64,000 nt of DNA from positions 28,859,838 through 28,923,837 of the forward strand of contig NC_035443.2 in NCBI RefSeq assembly GCF_002127325.2, read 5' to 3'. This document shows, piece after piece, positions 25,521-37,387 of the stretch. The notes beneath the pieces were generated by a model, which saw only the letters and a list, made by a program, of their open reading frames with translations, did not search any database and was not told where the DNA came from. This DNA comes from Helianthus annuus (Eukaryota > Streptophyta > Magnoliopsida > Asterales > Asteraceae). Position 1 is the first letter of the stretch. The number at the start of each line of letters is the position of its first letter. The position numbers and the translations under genes were made by a program.

Positions 25521-25788
25521 ATTGGTTATAGTGAACTTGGTTTTACAAAGGGAAAATCTTTTTGAGAAAAACCAGACTTTAACCCGTGACTCGTGACGAC
25601 ACTACACTCCAAGTGCAAGGCTCGACTTATCTGACCTCATAGCTCGGACCCATATTTACTTGCTTGTTTGTCTTATGATTTCTACTTTACTATACGTACT
25701 AGTTTTCCTAATTAGATAGATACGCCTCCCCTCTTCTGTCTCATTCTCGCTATATCACGACATCACACTCATACTATGTTTTCTGGCT

Positions 25789-28700
25789 ATGAAGACAATG
25801 AGTGGATGCGGACGAGGAAACGTCAACATGACTCAGGCTCAGTTCACTAACCTGATCAACACGGTGGCTGCAGCATTCGCAGCTCACCCTGGAGGTAAGC
25901 TCTTGTTTTAGGATGTTTAGATCCTACCGCCACATCGTCTTTTCACCTCTAAGCCCATTCGTATCACTCTCACCACAGGTCAGCATACGCCTGTGCAACC
26001 ACGTGTTTGTACCTTCAAGACCTTCATGGATTGCAAGCCTCTTCCTTTCAATGGCACTGAGGGTGCCATAGGCCTCCTGCACTGGATCGAGAAGGTCGAA
26101 GCTGTTTTCGCTGTCTGCGAATGTCCCCCAGCTAATTGGGTAAATTTTGCTACTGGTACCCTTGAGGGAAGCGCGCTTTCGTGGTGGAAGGCGCAAATTC
26201 AAATGCTTGGTTTGGATACCGCTAATGCTACTGCATGGCAATATTTCAAGGATATGATCAAGGAAGAGTATTGTCACAGGGATGATATCCACAAACTCGA
26301 AGACGAGTACTATGGTCTCAAGATGGTTGGGTCAGAGATTGAGACCTACACCAAGCTGTCCAACGACTATGCTGCACTTTGCCCAAACATGTCCCGACCC
26401 ATGTATCGAAGGATCGAATTGTACATCAAAGGCTTAGCCCCAGAAATCAGGAGCCATGTGACCTCGGCCAACCTCACTACCATACAACCTGTGGTTCGTC
26501 TTGCCCACAAACTCACTAACCAGGCTGTGGAGGAGGGCAGGTTGCCCAAAAGGATCAGTGCTGCGGAAGGAACTTCTAGTGATGGCAAACGAAAGTGGGA
26601 TGGAAATCAGGGCAAAGATGCTAACTCTACTCAGGCCCCAGCGCAGCAAAGGAAAACTGACAACAACAAAGGCACTCAGCAACAGGGTGGCTACCGGGGA
26701 AGCTACCCTAAGTGCAACAAGTGTAACAGGCACCACCATGGGGCATGTAACAAAGGTCAGTGTCAGCGATGCAACAAGATGGGGCATAAAGCCAAAGATT
26801 GTAGAAGTCAGTTCCCAGCAAGGCAGAATCAGCAACAACCCCAACAGCAACAGCAGCAGGGAAACAACCGCGGATGTTTTAAATGCGGGGCAACAGGGCA
26901 CATGCGAAAGGATTGCCCTGAACAGAATCAGAATCGCAACAACAATCAGGGAGCTGGGAACAATGAGCAAAACAACAATGCTGGGAATGGTGCAAGGGGA
27001 AGAGCTTTTGTGATTGGAGCTGGAGAAGCAAGGAACGACCCCAATGTCGTGGCGGGTAAGTTCCTACTTGATGATCGTTATGTTTCTGTGTTATTTGATT
27101 CCGGTGCCGATGCCAGTTATGTATCCCTTCGCATTAGTAAGAAACTTAAGCACCCGCCTGCATTATTAAGTTCTAAGCTCATCGTCGAGATAGCTAATGG
27201 TAGGAACGTCGAGGCCACGCACATGATCCACGACTGCACACTAGAATTGTCTGGTCACACGTTTAGTATCGATCTTTTCCCTGTCAAACTTGGAAGCTTC
27301 GACGTCGTCATCGGTATGGATTGGTTATCCAAACATCGCGCTGAGATCCTCTGTCAAGAGAAAGCGGTTCGTATTCCTCGTCGTTCTGGCCGACCCCTCA
27401 TCGTTCAAGGCAACAAGGGTGGAGAAGTCACAGGCATTATCTCGCTTCTGAAAGCCCAGAAGTGTTTACAAAAAGGGCACACCGCTATCCTAGCACTTGT
27501 CACCGACACCCACGAAAAGGAAAAGAGGATTGAAGATTTTCCTGTAGTACGTGACTATCCCGAGGTATTTCCTGAGGAACTACCTGGACTCCCTCCCCAC
27601 CGTCAGGTCGAATTCCAAATCGAGCTAGCTCCCGGAGCAGCACCCATAGCTCGTGCGCCTTACCGTCTAGCCCCTGCAGAACTGAAGGAACTCTCTACGC
27701 AACTACAAGAACTATTGGATAAAGAATTTATCCGTCCTAGTTCATCACCCTGGGGAGCACCAGTACTCTTTGTTAAGAAGAAGGATGGCACGTTCCGAAT
27801 GTGCATCGACTATCGTGAGCTGAACAAGGTTACCATCAAGAATCGTTACCCTCTCCCGCGCATCGACGACCTATTCGATCAGTTGCAAGGATCGAGCTAC
27901 TATTCTAAGATTGACCTGCGATCAGGCTATCATCAGCTGAGAGTTCGTAATGAAGACATCTCTAAGACTGCGTTCAGGACTCGTTATGGTCATTACGAGT
28001 TCCTCGTTATGCCTTTTGGAATGACTAACGCACCTGCGGTTTTCATGGATCTCATGAACCGAGTGTGCAAGCCGTACCTCGACAAATTCGTGATCGTGTT
28101 TATCGACGACATCCTGATCTACTCGAAAAGTCAAGAAGAGCATGAACGACACCTACGCCTTATCCTCGAACTCTTACGCAAAGAGCAATTGTACGCCAAA
28201 TTCTCGAAGTGTGACTTTTGGCTTCGAGAGGTCCATTTCCTTGGGCATGTGGTCAACAAGGACGGCATTCACGTCGACCCCGCTAAGATCGACTCGATAA
28301 AGAATTGGCCTACACCCAAGACTCCAACCGAAGTTCGCCAATTCTTGGGATTGGCAGGATACTACCGCAGATTCATCAAAGGATTCTCAAAGATTGCTCA
28401 ACCCCTCACGACCCTTACTCAGAAAGGCATTGTTTACAAGTGGAATGAAGCTCAGGAGTCGGCCTTTCAAAAGCTAAAGGATAACCTCTGTAGCGCTCCT
28501 ATTCTCTCGTTGCCTGAAGGCACTGACGACTTTGTGGTTTACTGCGATGCGTCTATCCATGGGCTCGGTTGCGTGTTAATGCAACGCGAGAAAGTTATTG
28601 CCTATGCCTCTCGACAACTCAAGACGCATGAAAGAAACTACACTACGCATGATTTGGAACTGGGAGCAGTGATCTTTGCTCTTAAGATATGGAGACATTA

Positions 28701-30411
28701 CCTGTATGGTACCAAGTGCACTATTTACACCGATCACAGGAGTCTCGAGCATATCTTTAGGCAAAAGGAATTAAACATGCGACAACGTCGATGGGTCGAA
28801 CTCTTGAATGACTACGAATGCGCCATCAAGTTCCATCCGGGCAAGGCCAATGTCGTGGCAGACGCCCTCAGCCGGAAGGACACTATACCAAAGCGCGTGC
28901 GAGCATTGCAACTTACCATCCAGTCTAACCTCCCTACCCAGATCCGAAATGCTCAAGTTGAAGCATTGAAACCGGAAAACATCAGGGCTGAGTCTCTGCG
29001 AGGATCGAGACAGCGATTAGAACAAAAAGAAGATGGCGCTTACTACGTAACAGGGCGCATTTGGGTCCCACTCTATGGAAATTTACGTGAACTCGTGATG
29101 GACGAAGCCCATAAGTCCCGCTACTCAGTACATCCTGGCTCGGACAAGATGTACCACGACTTGAGAACTACATACTGGTGGCCTGGCATGAAGGCACACA
29201 TAGCAACATATGTCGGCAAATGTTTGACTTGCGTAAGAGTCAAGACAGAGTACCAGAAGCCAGCAGGCCTACTCCAACAACCAGAAATCCCGAAATGGAA
29301 ATGGGAGCAAATTTCCATGGATTTTGTTACAGGGCTACCTAGGTCTCAACGCGGAAATAACACTATTTGGGTAATAGTAGACCGATTGACCAAGTCCGCG
29401 CACTTTCTGGCTATTAAGGAAACAGACAAGTTTTCTACCTTGGCGGAGATTTACTTAAAGGAAGTAGTTTCGAGGCACGGAGTGCCAACCTCCATTATTT
29501 CCGACCGAGACGCTCGTTTTACTTCGGAACTGTGGCAAGCTATGCACAAATCCTTTGGCTCACGTCTGGACATGAGCACCGCTTATCACCCACAAACGGA
29601 TGGACAGTCCGAACGCACCATCCAGACTCTAGAAGACATGCTTAGAGCGTGTGAGATCGATTTTGGCAAGAATTGGGAGAAGCATCTACCGCTAGTAGAG
29701 TTCTCTTATAACAACAGCTACCACACTAGTATTCAGGCAGCACCTTTCGAGGCATTGTACGGTCGTAAATGCCGGTCACCTCTCTGCTGGGCGGAAGTCG
29801 GTGATAGTCAAATCACGGGCCCAGAGATGTTGGTAGATACAACGGAAAAGATTGCCCAGATCAGACAACGCATGGCGGCAGCTCGTGACCGTCAGAAGAG
29901 TTACGCTGATAAGCGTAGGAAGCCACTAGAATTCCAGGTCGGTGACCGGGTTCTACTTAAAGTCTCACCCTGGAAGGGTGTGGTTCGCTTTGGTAAAAGG
30001 GGCAAGCTTAATCCGCGATATATCGGACCATTCGAAATTACCGAGAAAATCGGTAAGGTTGCTTATAGATTGAACCTGCCTGAGGAACTGAGTGCGGTGC
30101 ACAACGTTTTTCACGTATCTAATCTGAAGAAGTGTCTATCAGATGAAACGCTCGTAATTCCTTTCAAGGAACTAACTATTGATGAACAGCTACACTTCAC
30201 TGAGGAACCGATTGAGATCACGGATCGAGAGATCAAAATCCTCAAACGTAGCCAGATACCTCTTGTACGAGTCCATTGGAACTCGCGACGTGGCCTAGAG
30301 TTTACCTGTGAGCGGGAAGACCAGATGAAGCACAAGTATCCCCAGTTTTTCCCAAACGAAAACCCCAGCACTGAAGCTACAACCGAATTTCGGGACGAAA
30401 TTCCAAACTAA
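25789..30411 (+). CDS. Element C gag-pol polyprotein, predicted spliced (25789-25894, 25979-30411)
   Basis: Exon 1 starts [11 protein letters not shown] and ends AAFAAHPGG. An 84-nt GTAAGC..CACAG intron, which contains in-frame stops, is removed and the frame continues as [12 protein letters not shown], giving 1,512 residues (4,539 nt, divisible by 3). Approximate residues: gag 45-270 (SALSWWKAQ); CCHC knuckles 297 ([14 protein letters not shown]) and 335 ([14 protein letters not shown]); protease LFDSGAD 407-413; RT from about 620, with FIDD at 743-746; RNase H 885-1000 ([20 protein letters not shown]); integrase HHCC about 1077-1121 and DDE at MDFVTG, SDRDARF and GQSERTIQ (about 1149-1248); chromodomain about 1443-1493. 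All catalytic residues are visible. One oddity is FTCERE in the chromodomain, where B, D and F have Trp in place of Cys. The protein should assemble particles, reverse transcribe element RNA and integrate the cDNA. Confidence 0.9.
25895..25978 (+). other. Putative intron in element C gag
   Basis: GTAAGC donor, CTCACCACAG acceptor, and a CTAAG branch-like word about 26 nt before the acceptor. Removal joins a conserved N-terminus to the gag core in frame. Element F has an equivalent 86-nt interval. Confidence 0.65.
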
Positions 30412-30513
30412 CGGGGGGATGATGTGACACCCCGTTGAAACATTCTCACTTATACTAGCTTGACAGTGACTGCCTTAACTTTCGGGACGAAAGTTCTTAA
30501 AACTTGGGGATAA
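30412..30513 (+). other. Element C 3' UTR with duplicated PPT / LTR-edge module
   Basis: ACGGGGGGATGA followed by TGTGACACCCCG at 30423, then 91 bp later ACTTGGGGATAA followed by the true LTR start TGTGACACTC at 30514. Both are preceded by TTCGGGACGAAA-type inverted repeats. The second purine tract is the functional PPT, judged by the match to the 5' LTR start. Confidence 0.75.
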
Positions 30514-32913
30514 TGTGACACTCTAGGTTTTCCGAACAACTACCTTGTAATTTCATTGTGCGTGTATATGTGTTATAAAATGAAAGTTGTGATTTCTTTT
30601 GTGCTATGTGCCGATAATGTGTTGTATGTATGTATGATATAAATATATATTAGAGTAGAAGTGAGCCGAGACCACGAAGCCCAACTCGAGACCACCCGGT
30701 CTCAAGTGAACAATGAACATTTGGGCCGGTTGGGCCATGCCACTCGGAACCAAAGGTGCCGGCCTTGAAACGGGTATAAAAACCCAAAACCCTCACCACA
30801 CTCTCCTTTACACTCTCATTCATTTCACCCTCACAACTCTCACACTCTCTACCTCTCACTAAAACCCTAAAACCCTAGCAACCAAGCATCACCCTCTCCC
30901 CTCTCTTAGATCCAACCGAAACATCAAGGCTCTCGGATTTCTAGCTCGAGATCAACACTTGGAGCTTGGTTTATCAATTTCTTGTACTCCTACTTCTAAC
31001 CGGTTAGTATATATATATATATATATATTTTAGTTGTTTTGCTTGATTGGTTAAATGATGAATGAAAGATGAACCTTTGTGCTTAGAATGTTTGATGATG
31101 AAAGTGATTGTTTGATAATATGTTACGGCTAGGAGTTGATGATAAGTGCTTACCATGTTCTTAGCTAGAAATGTTACTAATAATGATGATTCATGTGTTA
31201 AAAGTGTTAATGAAAATGTGATATTGTATTTGAATGATGAATGTTGATGATGATGATTACCATCCGATTTATGATGTTAAAATAGGGCAATATTGGGTTT
31301 AATGATAGTGTCTCATGATTCTTGTTCATAAAATCTCATGATATAAGTTATAGATGTATTTTTGAATCTAGGAATGCATGAACCGATGTATATGAGTAAT
31401 ATGAACATATGAAGAACAAGTTTGAAGGTGATATGAATATTCAAAATGCTTGTTTTGATCTGATTTTGTTATGATTTAGACAATAAAACATGTTTGTGAT
31501 TTCTCATTGGATAGTACAAAATTTCATGAAATCAAAATGCTATTGGCTAGTACATAGGACAGGTTCTAGAAGGATTCAGGTGCACGTAACAGTGGTTGCG
31601 AGTCAGAAACCCTGGTTGCGACTCGAGACCAAAACGTGATTCGTCGAGATCTCCCGGTTGCGACTCGCAAGCAGCACATGATGAACCGAAACCGAGGTTG
31701 CGAGTCGGAATCCCTTGGTTGCGACTCGAGACCAAAGCATGATGAACCGAAACCAGGGTTGCGAGTCGGAATCCCTTGGTTGCGACTCGAAACCGTGCAT
31801 TCTCGAGTCGAAACCGCCCTTGTCTCGACTGGGCTGCCTAAGTGTTATTGGGCCAAAAGCTTGTTGGACTATCTGTTGACTGGACTGCATGTGTATCTGT
31901 TACTGTTTGTGAAAATGTTAGAGCAGGCCCAATAACCCAACTGTTTGAATGTATGCATGCTAAGTGTGTCTATACGTGTTTGCTATACGTGATTACTTGT
32001 ACCCCAACTTGACTTATATCTGGTAACCATGCTAGGACGTGGTGACCAACGTGATTGACCGGGTATTTAATCTACCGAGCAACCCAAGGTGAGTTCACAA
32101 CCTAGAGCATGCGTTCCCGGTGGTTTGGGAAACGGAACTACAAACAACACTATCCCCTATGAGGGATACAACTTACTTTTCTTCCCTTGTTATTGGGAAC
32201 CTTTAGTTAATTACTGTTTATACGGATTGCAACTAACGGCACTAAACGAAACTCTATCACTCAAGTCCCTACTACATAATACCGATTAGTCGCCGGGGCC
32301 AGGCGAACGGGTTATTAGTTGATAGCGCTATTTAGGTTTTACCAACCTCACACCGTGCCATGGTATGGGATCGGTCGTGAACTAATGTACTCAGGCATCC
32401 GTCAATGATGATAGAACATTGACATCGGGGCATCCTGCGGAAACGCAAACGGTTACCTAGTGTTCGGTGTTGGAAAAACAGTTTAGTCGCTAACTTTTGG
32501 GGTAGCTCCCCATGGCATGTATAAACGAGTAAATTAACTGGTGAAACAAGTTTTTGGTAATTAAAACTGGACAACTAGTGAACTCACTCAGCATTATTGT
32601 TGACACCTTACTGCATGCTTCGCAGGTAACCAGTGACTGAGGAGCTGCTGCTTGGGGATGTGTAGTGTTCGTCAAAACCCGTGTGTTGGGTTTTACTTAT
32701 CTTGAACCATGAACTATCTTTTAAAACTATTTGGTTTATGCTTCCGCTGTTTTGTTTAAACTTACTATCGAACTTAAACTACGATGTTGCTAACTACTTT
32801 AGATAGCAATTACTTTACTATTAACCAATGCTTAGTATAATTGGTGGCTGGATCCTGGTCAGTCACGCCCTCAAGCGGATGTTACTCCGCAGGTGGAAAT
32901 TGGGGGTGTGACA
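30514..32913 (+). repeat. Element C 3' LTR (2,400 bp)
   Basis: Near-identical to 23089-25504. Differs by a shorter (TA)n and about 11 substitutions. Confidence 0.95.
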
Positions 32914-32918
32914 ATCTA

Positions 32919-33309
32919 AACCAATTTTCTTAAATGTTTTCAAAACGAGTCAGTTAAATTGTATTTACCAGTGTATACTGACGTATTTTCCTAAAGATTA
33001 ATTTGACAGGTACTTATCGAAATAGGCTGGAGCTATAGGGTATTGTAGAGGATCTTGCAAATCCCGTAGATACTCTGAGTCTGTAGTTTTTGTTTCTTTG
33101 TACTTTATGATCCGCCTGTGGATCTTATTACATTCCGGTCTGTATTTTCTTGTATTCGAACATCGACAGACAGTATGGTTTGTAATAGTTTATTTACCCA
33201 GCCTTCCGCTGTGCTATATTATTGTGTGTGTTGACAATGATGATATCAACTACGTCACGATACTCCCCGCCGGGCCCACCGGTAATACGTGGAATATTGG
33301 GGTGTAACA
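32919..33309 (+). repeat. Element B 3' LTR, second part
   Basis: Resumes the B LTR after the ATCTA target duplication, matches 12763-13153, and ends GGGGTGTAACA (the 5' LTR ends GTGTGACA). Confidence 0.93.
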
Positions 33310-33314
33310 CAAAC

Positions 33315-33441
33315 TATTTTCTTCCTTGATTGTGTTTATACAGTTTGTATCCATTTCCGCTGCACTTTACATTGTTACATATTCATTGATCTGTCAAGTT
33401 CATACAAACAAACACAATCATGAGAGCCTTAGATCCTAACA
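33315..33441 (+). repeat. Element A 3' LTR, second part
   Basis: Resumes with TATTTTCTTCC after the CAAAC duplication and ends AGATCCTAACA, followed by the TTTAG target duplication. Confidence 0.93.
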
Positions 33442-33446
33442 TTTAG

Positions 33447-35621
33447 TTCCATCAAAACTTGCTTAAGTTGTTAACTTACTCATTTATATCATGCCATGGG
33501 GAGCTACCCCATTTGTAAGCTACTAAACTGCATAATACCGAACACTTAGCGACCTCATGTTTCGTTGTGCCCCGTTTATCAATGTATATCATCATTGACG
33601 GTTTGCGAGAGTCTGTTAGTTCACGCACGATCCAGGCATGGTGTGAGGTTGGTGAGACCTAATAGCGCTATCAACTAACAACCTGTTCGCCAGGCAGGCG
33701 GCTAATCGGTATAGTAAGTGGGGACTTCCGTGATAGAGTTTCGTTTAGTACGCTTGTTGCATCTAATATAAATAGTAATTAACTGAGTGTCCCACATAAC
33801 GGGAGAATGTACCTGTATCCCACACAAACAGATAGTAATACCCGTATCCCACACAAGGAGATAATGTTTTCTGTTCTGTTTCCCAGCCACCGGGAATGCA
33901 TGCTTTTAGAAAAAGGTTGTGAACTCACCTTGGGTTGCTCGGCAAATGGTTTACTTGTTTTAGTTGTTGGTCAATCACGTCCTACTATTATTACCATATT
34001 TAATTAGGTTCATATGCAAATAATGTCATGTGTACGTGTATTCAACATGTAGCACATAAGTGCATGTTTTACATAACACACATAAAGGTTATACAAATAA
34101 ATAAGTAAGTCCACTAACATGCACATCGGCCCAATGAATCACATATCCCGTTTATACGAGTGTGCGGTCTGGCTGAAAGTGTGCGACTTGATCTTTAAGT
34201 GTGTGGTCCACTGATTATTAGGCCCAGTCGCAAGTGTGCAGCCCAAATGTGTGTGTGTGTGTGAGTAGGACAAGATAAGAAAACATCAGTTGGAACCAAG
34301 GGATCCCGAGTCGGAACCAAGAGGTCTCGAGTTGAAATCAGGCGGTTTCGAGTTCACTAAACTTTAGTCGAAACCCTGAGATTTCGAGTTAGGCTTTGAG
34401 TCGGAACCAAAGCAGTCTCAACTCGGAACCGGATTGGTTTCGAGTCCTTTGGTGTGTGGTGTCACTTTCAAGTTGGAACCAAAAAGATCTCGAGTCGCAA
34501 CCGGATAGGTTTCGTCTCGCAATCTTAGTCAAAGCCTCATAAACCCCTTAGCATACATCATTCAAAATCCAATAACACTTATTTTTACACGTCCAAACCC
34601 TAAATCAGGTCAAAGGCACAAAATTTCAAATATTGTTGGATTATTCAAACAGATCATCAGGGTTTCATCATCCTACTATCTATCAAAACAGATTTAACTT
34701 ATAATAACACATCATTACCTAACACTGTTTTATTAGCACGACGACAACATTCATTTTAACATCTAATCACAATCATCGTCAACATGCAGGATTTCTCATT
34801 AAGTCAAGATAATTCCCAAATCACTCTATTTAACTTCACAAGCATTCGTTCTTACAAATATCATTCAGATTTGCAGGAAAAATTAATATCATGTACTTCA
34901 AAAACACCTATTTATCATGCATCATCACCACAACAGGCAGACACAAACAAGTTATGTTATCCGTATCATTTAATATTCAAATCCTTCATCAAGTTAGCAT
35001 CTTTATCATTCATTTTTAATAAAAAATGGGAACACACTAACCAGATACTAGAGTGTACAGAAGTGGGGATGAAATGAAGCTCCTAATCACAGTTTCTAGT
35101 TGTTCTTGGAGTTGATGGTGCTGCCGTCAATTGGTGATAATTTTACCGTCAGATTCAAGAAGAAAGGGAGGAACTTGGTGTTGTTTTTAGGGTTTTCTGG
35201 AGAGATAAAGTGGATGAGCAGAGAGAGAGAATGAGAGAATAAGGGAATGCTTTTGGGATTGATGGGTGATGGAATGATTGATGCCCAAACACCTATGTCG
35301 GCTGTTTGTAGGGTTTTTATACCCCTCCTCACACACATCAAGTGTGTCGTAATGCAAGGGTTTTGAGTGGGCTCATGGTGTTGGGCCAGAATATGTGTGC
35401 ATTGCAGCCCAGTCCAAGAAGAGAGGAGGGTGTGCAATTTAAAGTGGTGTGTTCGGGTGGTGGGGTGTGTGGCCAAGGCTAAGTTAATCAAAGTGATTTA
35501 TTTTACTAAAAAAGTCACATAACACAAATATAATATGAAATCAACCAATTAAACCATCTAGTCAAATTTGATAACAACTTTTGGTTTAGTAACGATTCGT
35601 GTGGAAAACCGACGTGTCACA
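33447..35621 (-). mobile_element. Element D 3' LTR, second part
   Basis: Continues the LTR broken at 2138. It shares GGGAGCTACCCCAT, TAATAGCGCTAT and CGAGTCGGAACC words with the C and F LTRs and ends GACGTGTCACA next to a reversed PPT (TTATCCCCAAGTTT). The minus-strand TATA lies around 35316-35323 (GGGTATAAAAACCC). A GTCGGAACC / GGTCTCGAG motif cluster is at 34300-34520. The (TG)n at 34250-34262 is short. Confidence 0.82.
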
Positions 35622-35726
35622 TTATCCCCAAGTTTCAGATATTTCGTCCCGAAATTTTAGAGCGTAGCCACTGACAAGCTAGTGTGTTACAATGCTTTCA
35701 CGGGGTGTCACATTAACCCCCTGTTG
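35622..35726 (-). other. Element D 3' UTR with duplicated LTR-edge module
   Basis: Reversed TGTGACAC words occur at the LTR edge and again at 35706-35712, each beside a C-rich (minus-strand purine) tract, as in C and F. Confidence 0.6.
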
Positions 35727-36996
35727 GTTTGGAATTTTGTCCCAAAATTCAGTTGTAGCCTCAGTGCTGGAAGTATTGTTTGCAAACAACTAGGGATACT
35801 TGCGCATCGGGTCTTCCCGTTCCCAGGTAAACTTTGGGCTATGGCACGAGCTCCAACGAACTCGAATGATAGGTATCCTGCTACGCTTGATGGTTTTGAT
35901 CTCTCGATCCACGATCTCAACTGGTTCCTCAACGAAGCGTAACAGATCGTCGATAGTGAGTTCCTTAAAAGGAACGATGAGTGTTTCGTCTGACAGACAC
36001 TTCTTCAGATTCGACACGAGAAAAAAGTTGTGTACCGCACTTAGCTCTTTAGGCAGGTTCAGTATGTAAGCCACCTTACCGATCCTCTCAATAACTTCGA
36101 AAGGTCCAATGTATCGCGGATTAAGCTTGCCCCTTTTTCCAAAACGTACCACACCTTTCCAAGGTGAAACCTTTAGTAGAACCTGGTCTCTGACCTGGAA
36201 TTCTAGAGGTTCTCGAGCAGCCGCCATGCGTTGTCTAATCTGGGCAATCTTATCCGTAGTGTCAAGTAAAAGTTCCATGCCGATGATTTGGCTTTCGCCA
36301 ACTCCCGCCCAACACAAAGTTTACCGGCATTTACGTCCGTACAATGCCTCAAATGTTGTTGCCTGAATGCTAGTGTGGTAGCTATTGTTATAGGAAAATT
36401 CTACCAGAGGTAGGTGTTGTTCCCACCCGTTTCCAAAGTCGATAACACATACTCTCAGCATGTCTTCAAGTGTGTGGATGGTACATTCAGTCTGACCATC
36501 CATCTGCGGGTGATAAGCGGTGCTCATGTTTAGCTGTGAGCCAAAAGATTTGTGCATAGCATGCCACAATTCGGATGTAAAACGTCGGCCACGATTGGAG
36601 ATGATAGAAGTTGGCACTTCGTGCCTAGCAACTACTTCCTTCAAGTAGATAGCTGCAATTTTCGAAAACTTGTTGGTTTCTTTGATTGCTAGGAAGTTAG
36701 CAGACTTTGTTAAACGGTTACGAAGTCCATGGAAATATGTTCCCATTTCCATGTCAGCAACCATATCCATGTCGGCAACTATGGTTGCTGAAGTAGTCCT
36801 GACGGGTTTTGGTACCCAATCTTGACTCTAGCACAAGTCAAGTATTTGCTAACGTACTTAGCGATAATAGCTTTCATGTTAGGCCACCAGTACAAAGTCT
36901 TGAGATCGTGATACATCTTGTCTGAACCGGGATGTATCGAGTAGCGAGACTTGTGTGCTTCGTCCATCACAAGTTCTCTTAGATTTCCGTAAGAAA
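35727..36996 (-). pseudogene. Element D integrase and chromodomain remnant
   Basis: Minus-strand fragments in order: [17 protein letters not shown] and WWPNMKA (integrase zinc-finger region, 36970-36779); TKSANFLAIKET, RFTSELWHAMH and AYHPQMDGQTECTIH (integrase core, 36770-36321); [11 protein letters not shown] and FTWEREDPM (integrase C-terminus and chromodomain, 36317-35790). Damage includes loss of the segment after MDF (first catalytic Asp region), SNRG where SDRD is expected, loss of [11 protein letters not shown], and TAG at the end of KYP. Gag, protease, RT and RNase H are absent, cut at about 36996. Closest in sequence to C and F. Confidence 0.88.
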
Positions 36997-37387
36997 GTTA
37001 ATTCTGACACGTTGACGAGGGTCCATTGGAGTTTGAATTGAGAATTTTCCATCAAGGTGAGGATTTCACTCCTAACTTGATGGCGAAATTTTGTGCAAAA
37101 ACGAATAATGGATTGAGAGTCGTTCACCAAATTGTGGGTTTCACACCTATTTTGGTGAAGCCTTCTCATTTGTATAATACGAGTGTTTTCATGTTTTAAC
37201 ATGGTCGTGCAAATTTCCTTAGGAAATTCATATGTTTTGAAATTTGAAAATAATATGAGCACATAAAAGACGTTTCAAGAATTTAGCACAAAAATCAAGT
37301 GTGGTCGAGTATGGTACTTAACTATAGACTAGGTCAAAAGCATGGAAATTTTTCTAATTCCCTATAGTTATGGCTCTGATACCAATC
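36997..37387 (-). other. Element E leader and primer-binding site, joined to element D
   Basis: Homology to the C/F polyprotein stops after TTTCCGTAA. From there to the LTR the sequence is non-coding and ends, reading on the plus strand, in GGCTCTGATACCA, the reverse complement of TGGTATCAGAGCC. It is therefore the 5' leader and PBS of the minus-strand E LTR. Confidence 0.65.

Larger units (their letters stand above)
23089..32913 (+). mobile_element. Element C: intact-looking young Ty3/gypsy chromovirus (Tekay/Del-like)
   Basis: 9,825 bp, inserted in the B 3' LTR with target duplication ATCTA (23084-23088 and 32914-32918). LTRs are 2,416 and 2,400 bp, with about 11 substitutions by eye (about 0.5%) plus a (TA)n length change. 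PBS, PPT and an uninterrupted polyprotein (once a short intron is removed) are present. It is the youngest element of the nest and the only one in the window that could plausibly still be autonomous. Confidence 0.95.
9651..33309 (+). mobile_element. Element B: Ty3/gypsy chromovirus (Tekay/Del-like), split by element C
   Basis: Inserted in the 3' LTR of A with exact 5-bp target duplication CAAAC (9646-9650 and 33310-33314). Termini are TGTAACACC..GGGGTGTAACA. Own length is about 13.8 kb, with LTRs of 3,503 and 3,502 bp. Gene order is PBS, accessory proline-rich ORF, gag-PR-RT-RH-IN-chromodomain, PPT. About 43 LTR substitutions by eye (about 1.2%). Two nonsense codons in gag-pol, and breaks in the accessory ORF, make it non-autonomous now. 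Confidence 0.94.
2139..33441 (+). mobile_element. Element A: non-autonomous LTR retrotransposon, split by nested elements B and C
   Basis: Two LTRs (2139-2947; 8969-9650 plus 33315-33441) flank a 6.0-kb internal region. Termini are TGTTGGGAT..ATCCTAACA. The target duplication TTTAG is exact (2134-2138 and 33442-33446). The element's own length is about 7.6 kb; the remainder is nested B and C. The PBS matches tRNA-iMet and a PPT precedes the 3' LTR. No protease, RT, RNase H or integrase motif occurs in any frame, so the element must be mobilised in trans. By-eye LTR differences are about 14 in 809 bp (about 1.7%). Confidence 0.92.

Noticed and set aside
26434..27013. ORFs of 170-178 codons overlapping C gag on both strands
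   Set aside because: They are shadows of the low-complexity Gln/Asn-rich gag and zinc-knuckle region.
30423..30430. TGTGACAC at 30423 as the element C 3' LTR start
   Set aside because: The 5' LTR starts TGTGACACTCTAGG, which matches 30514. The upstream copy continues CCCCG and is only a duplicated edge.
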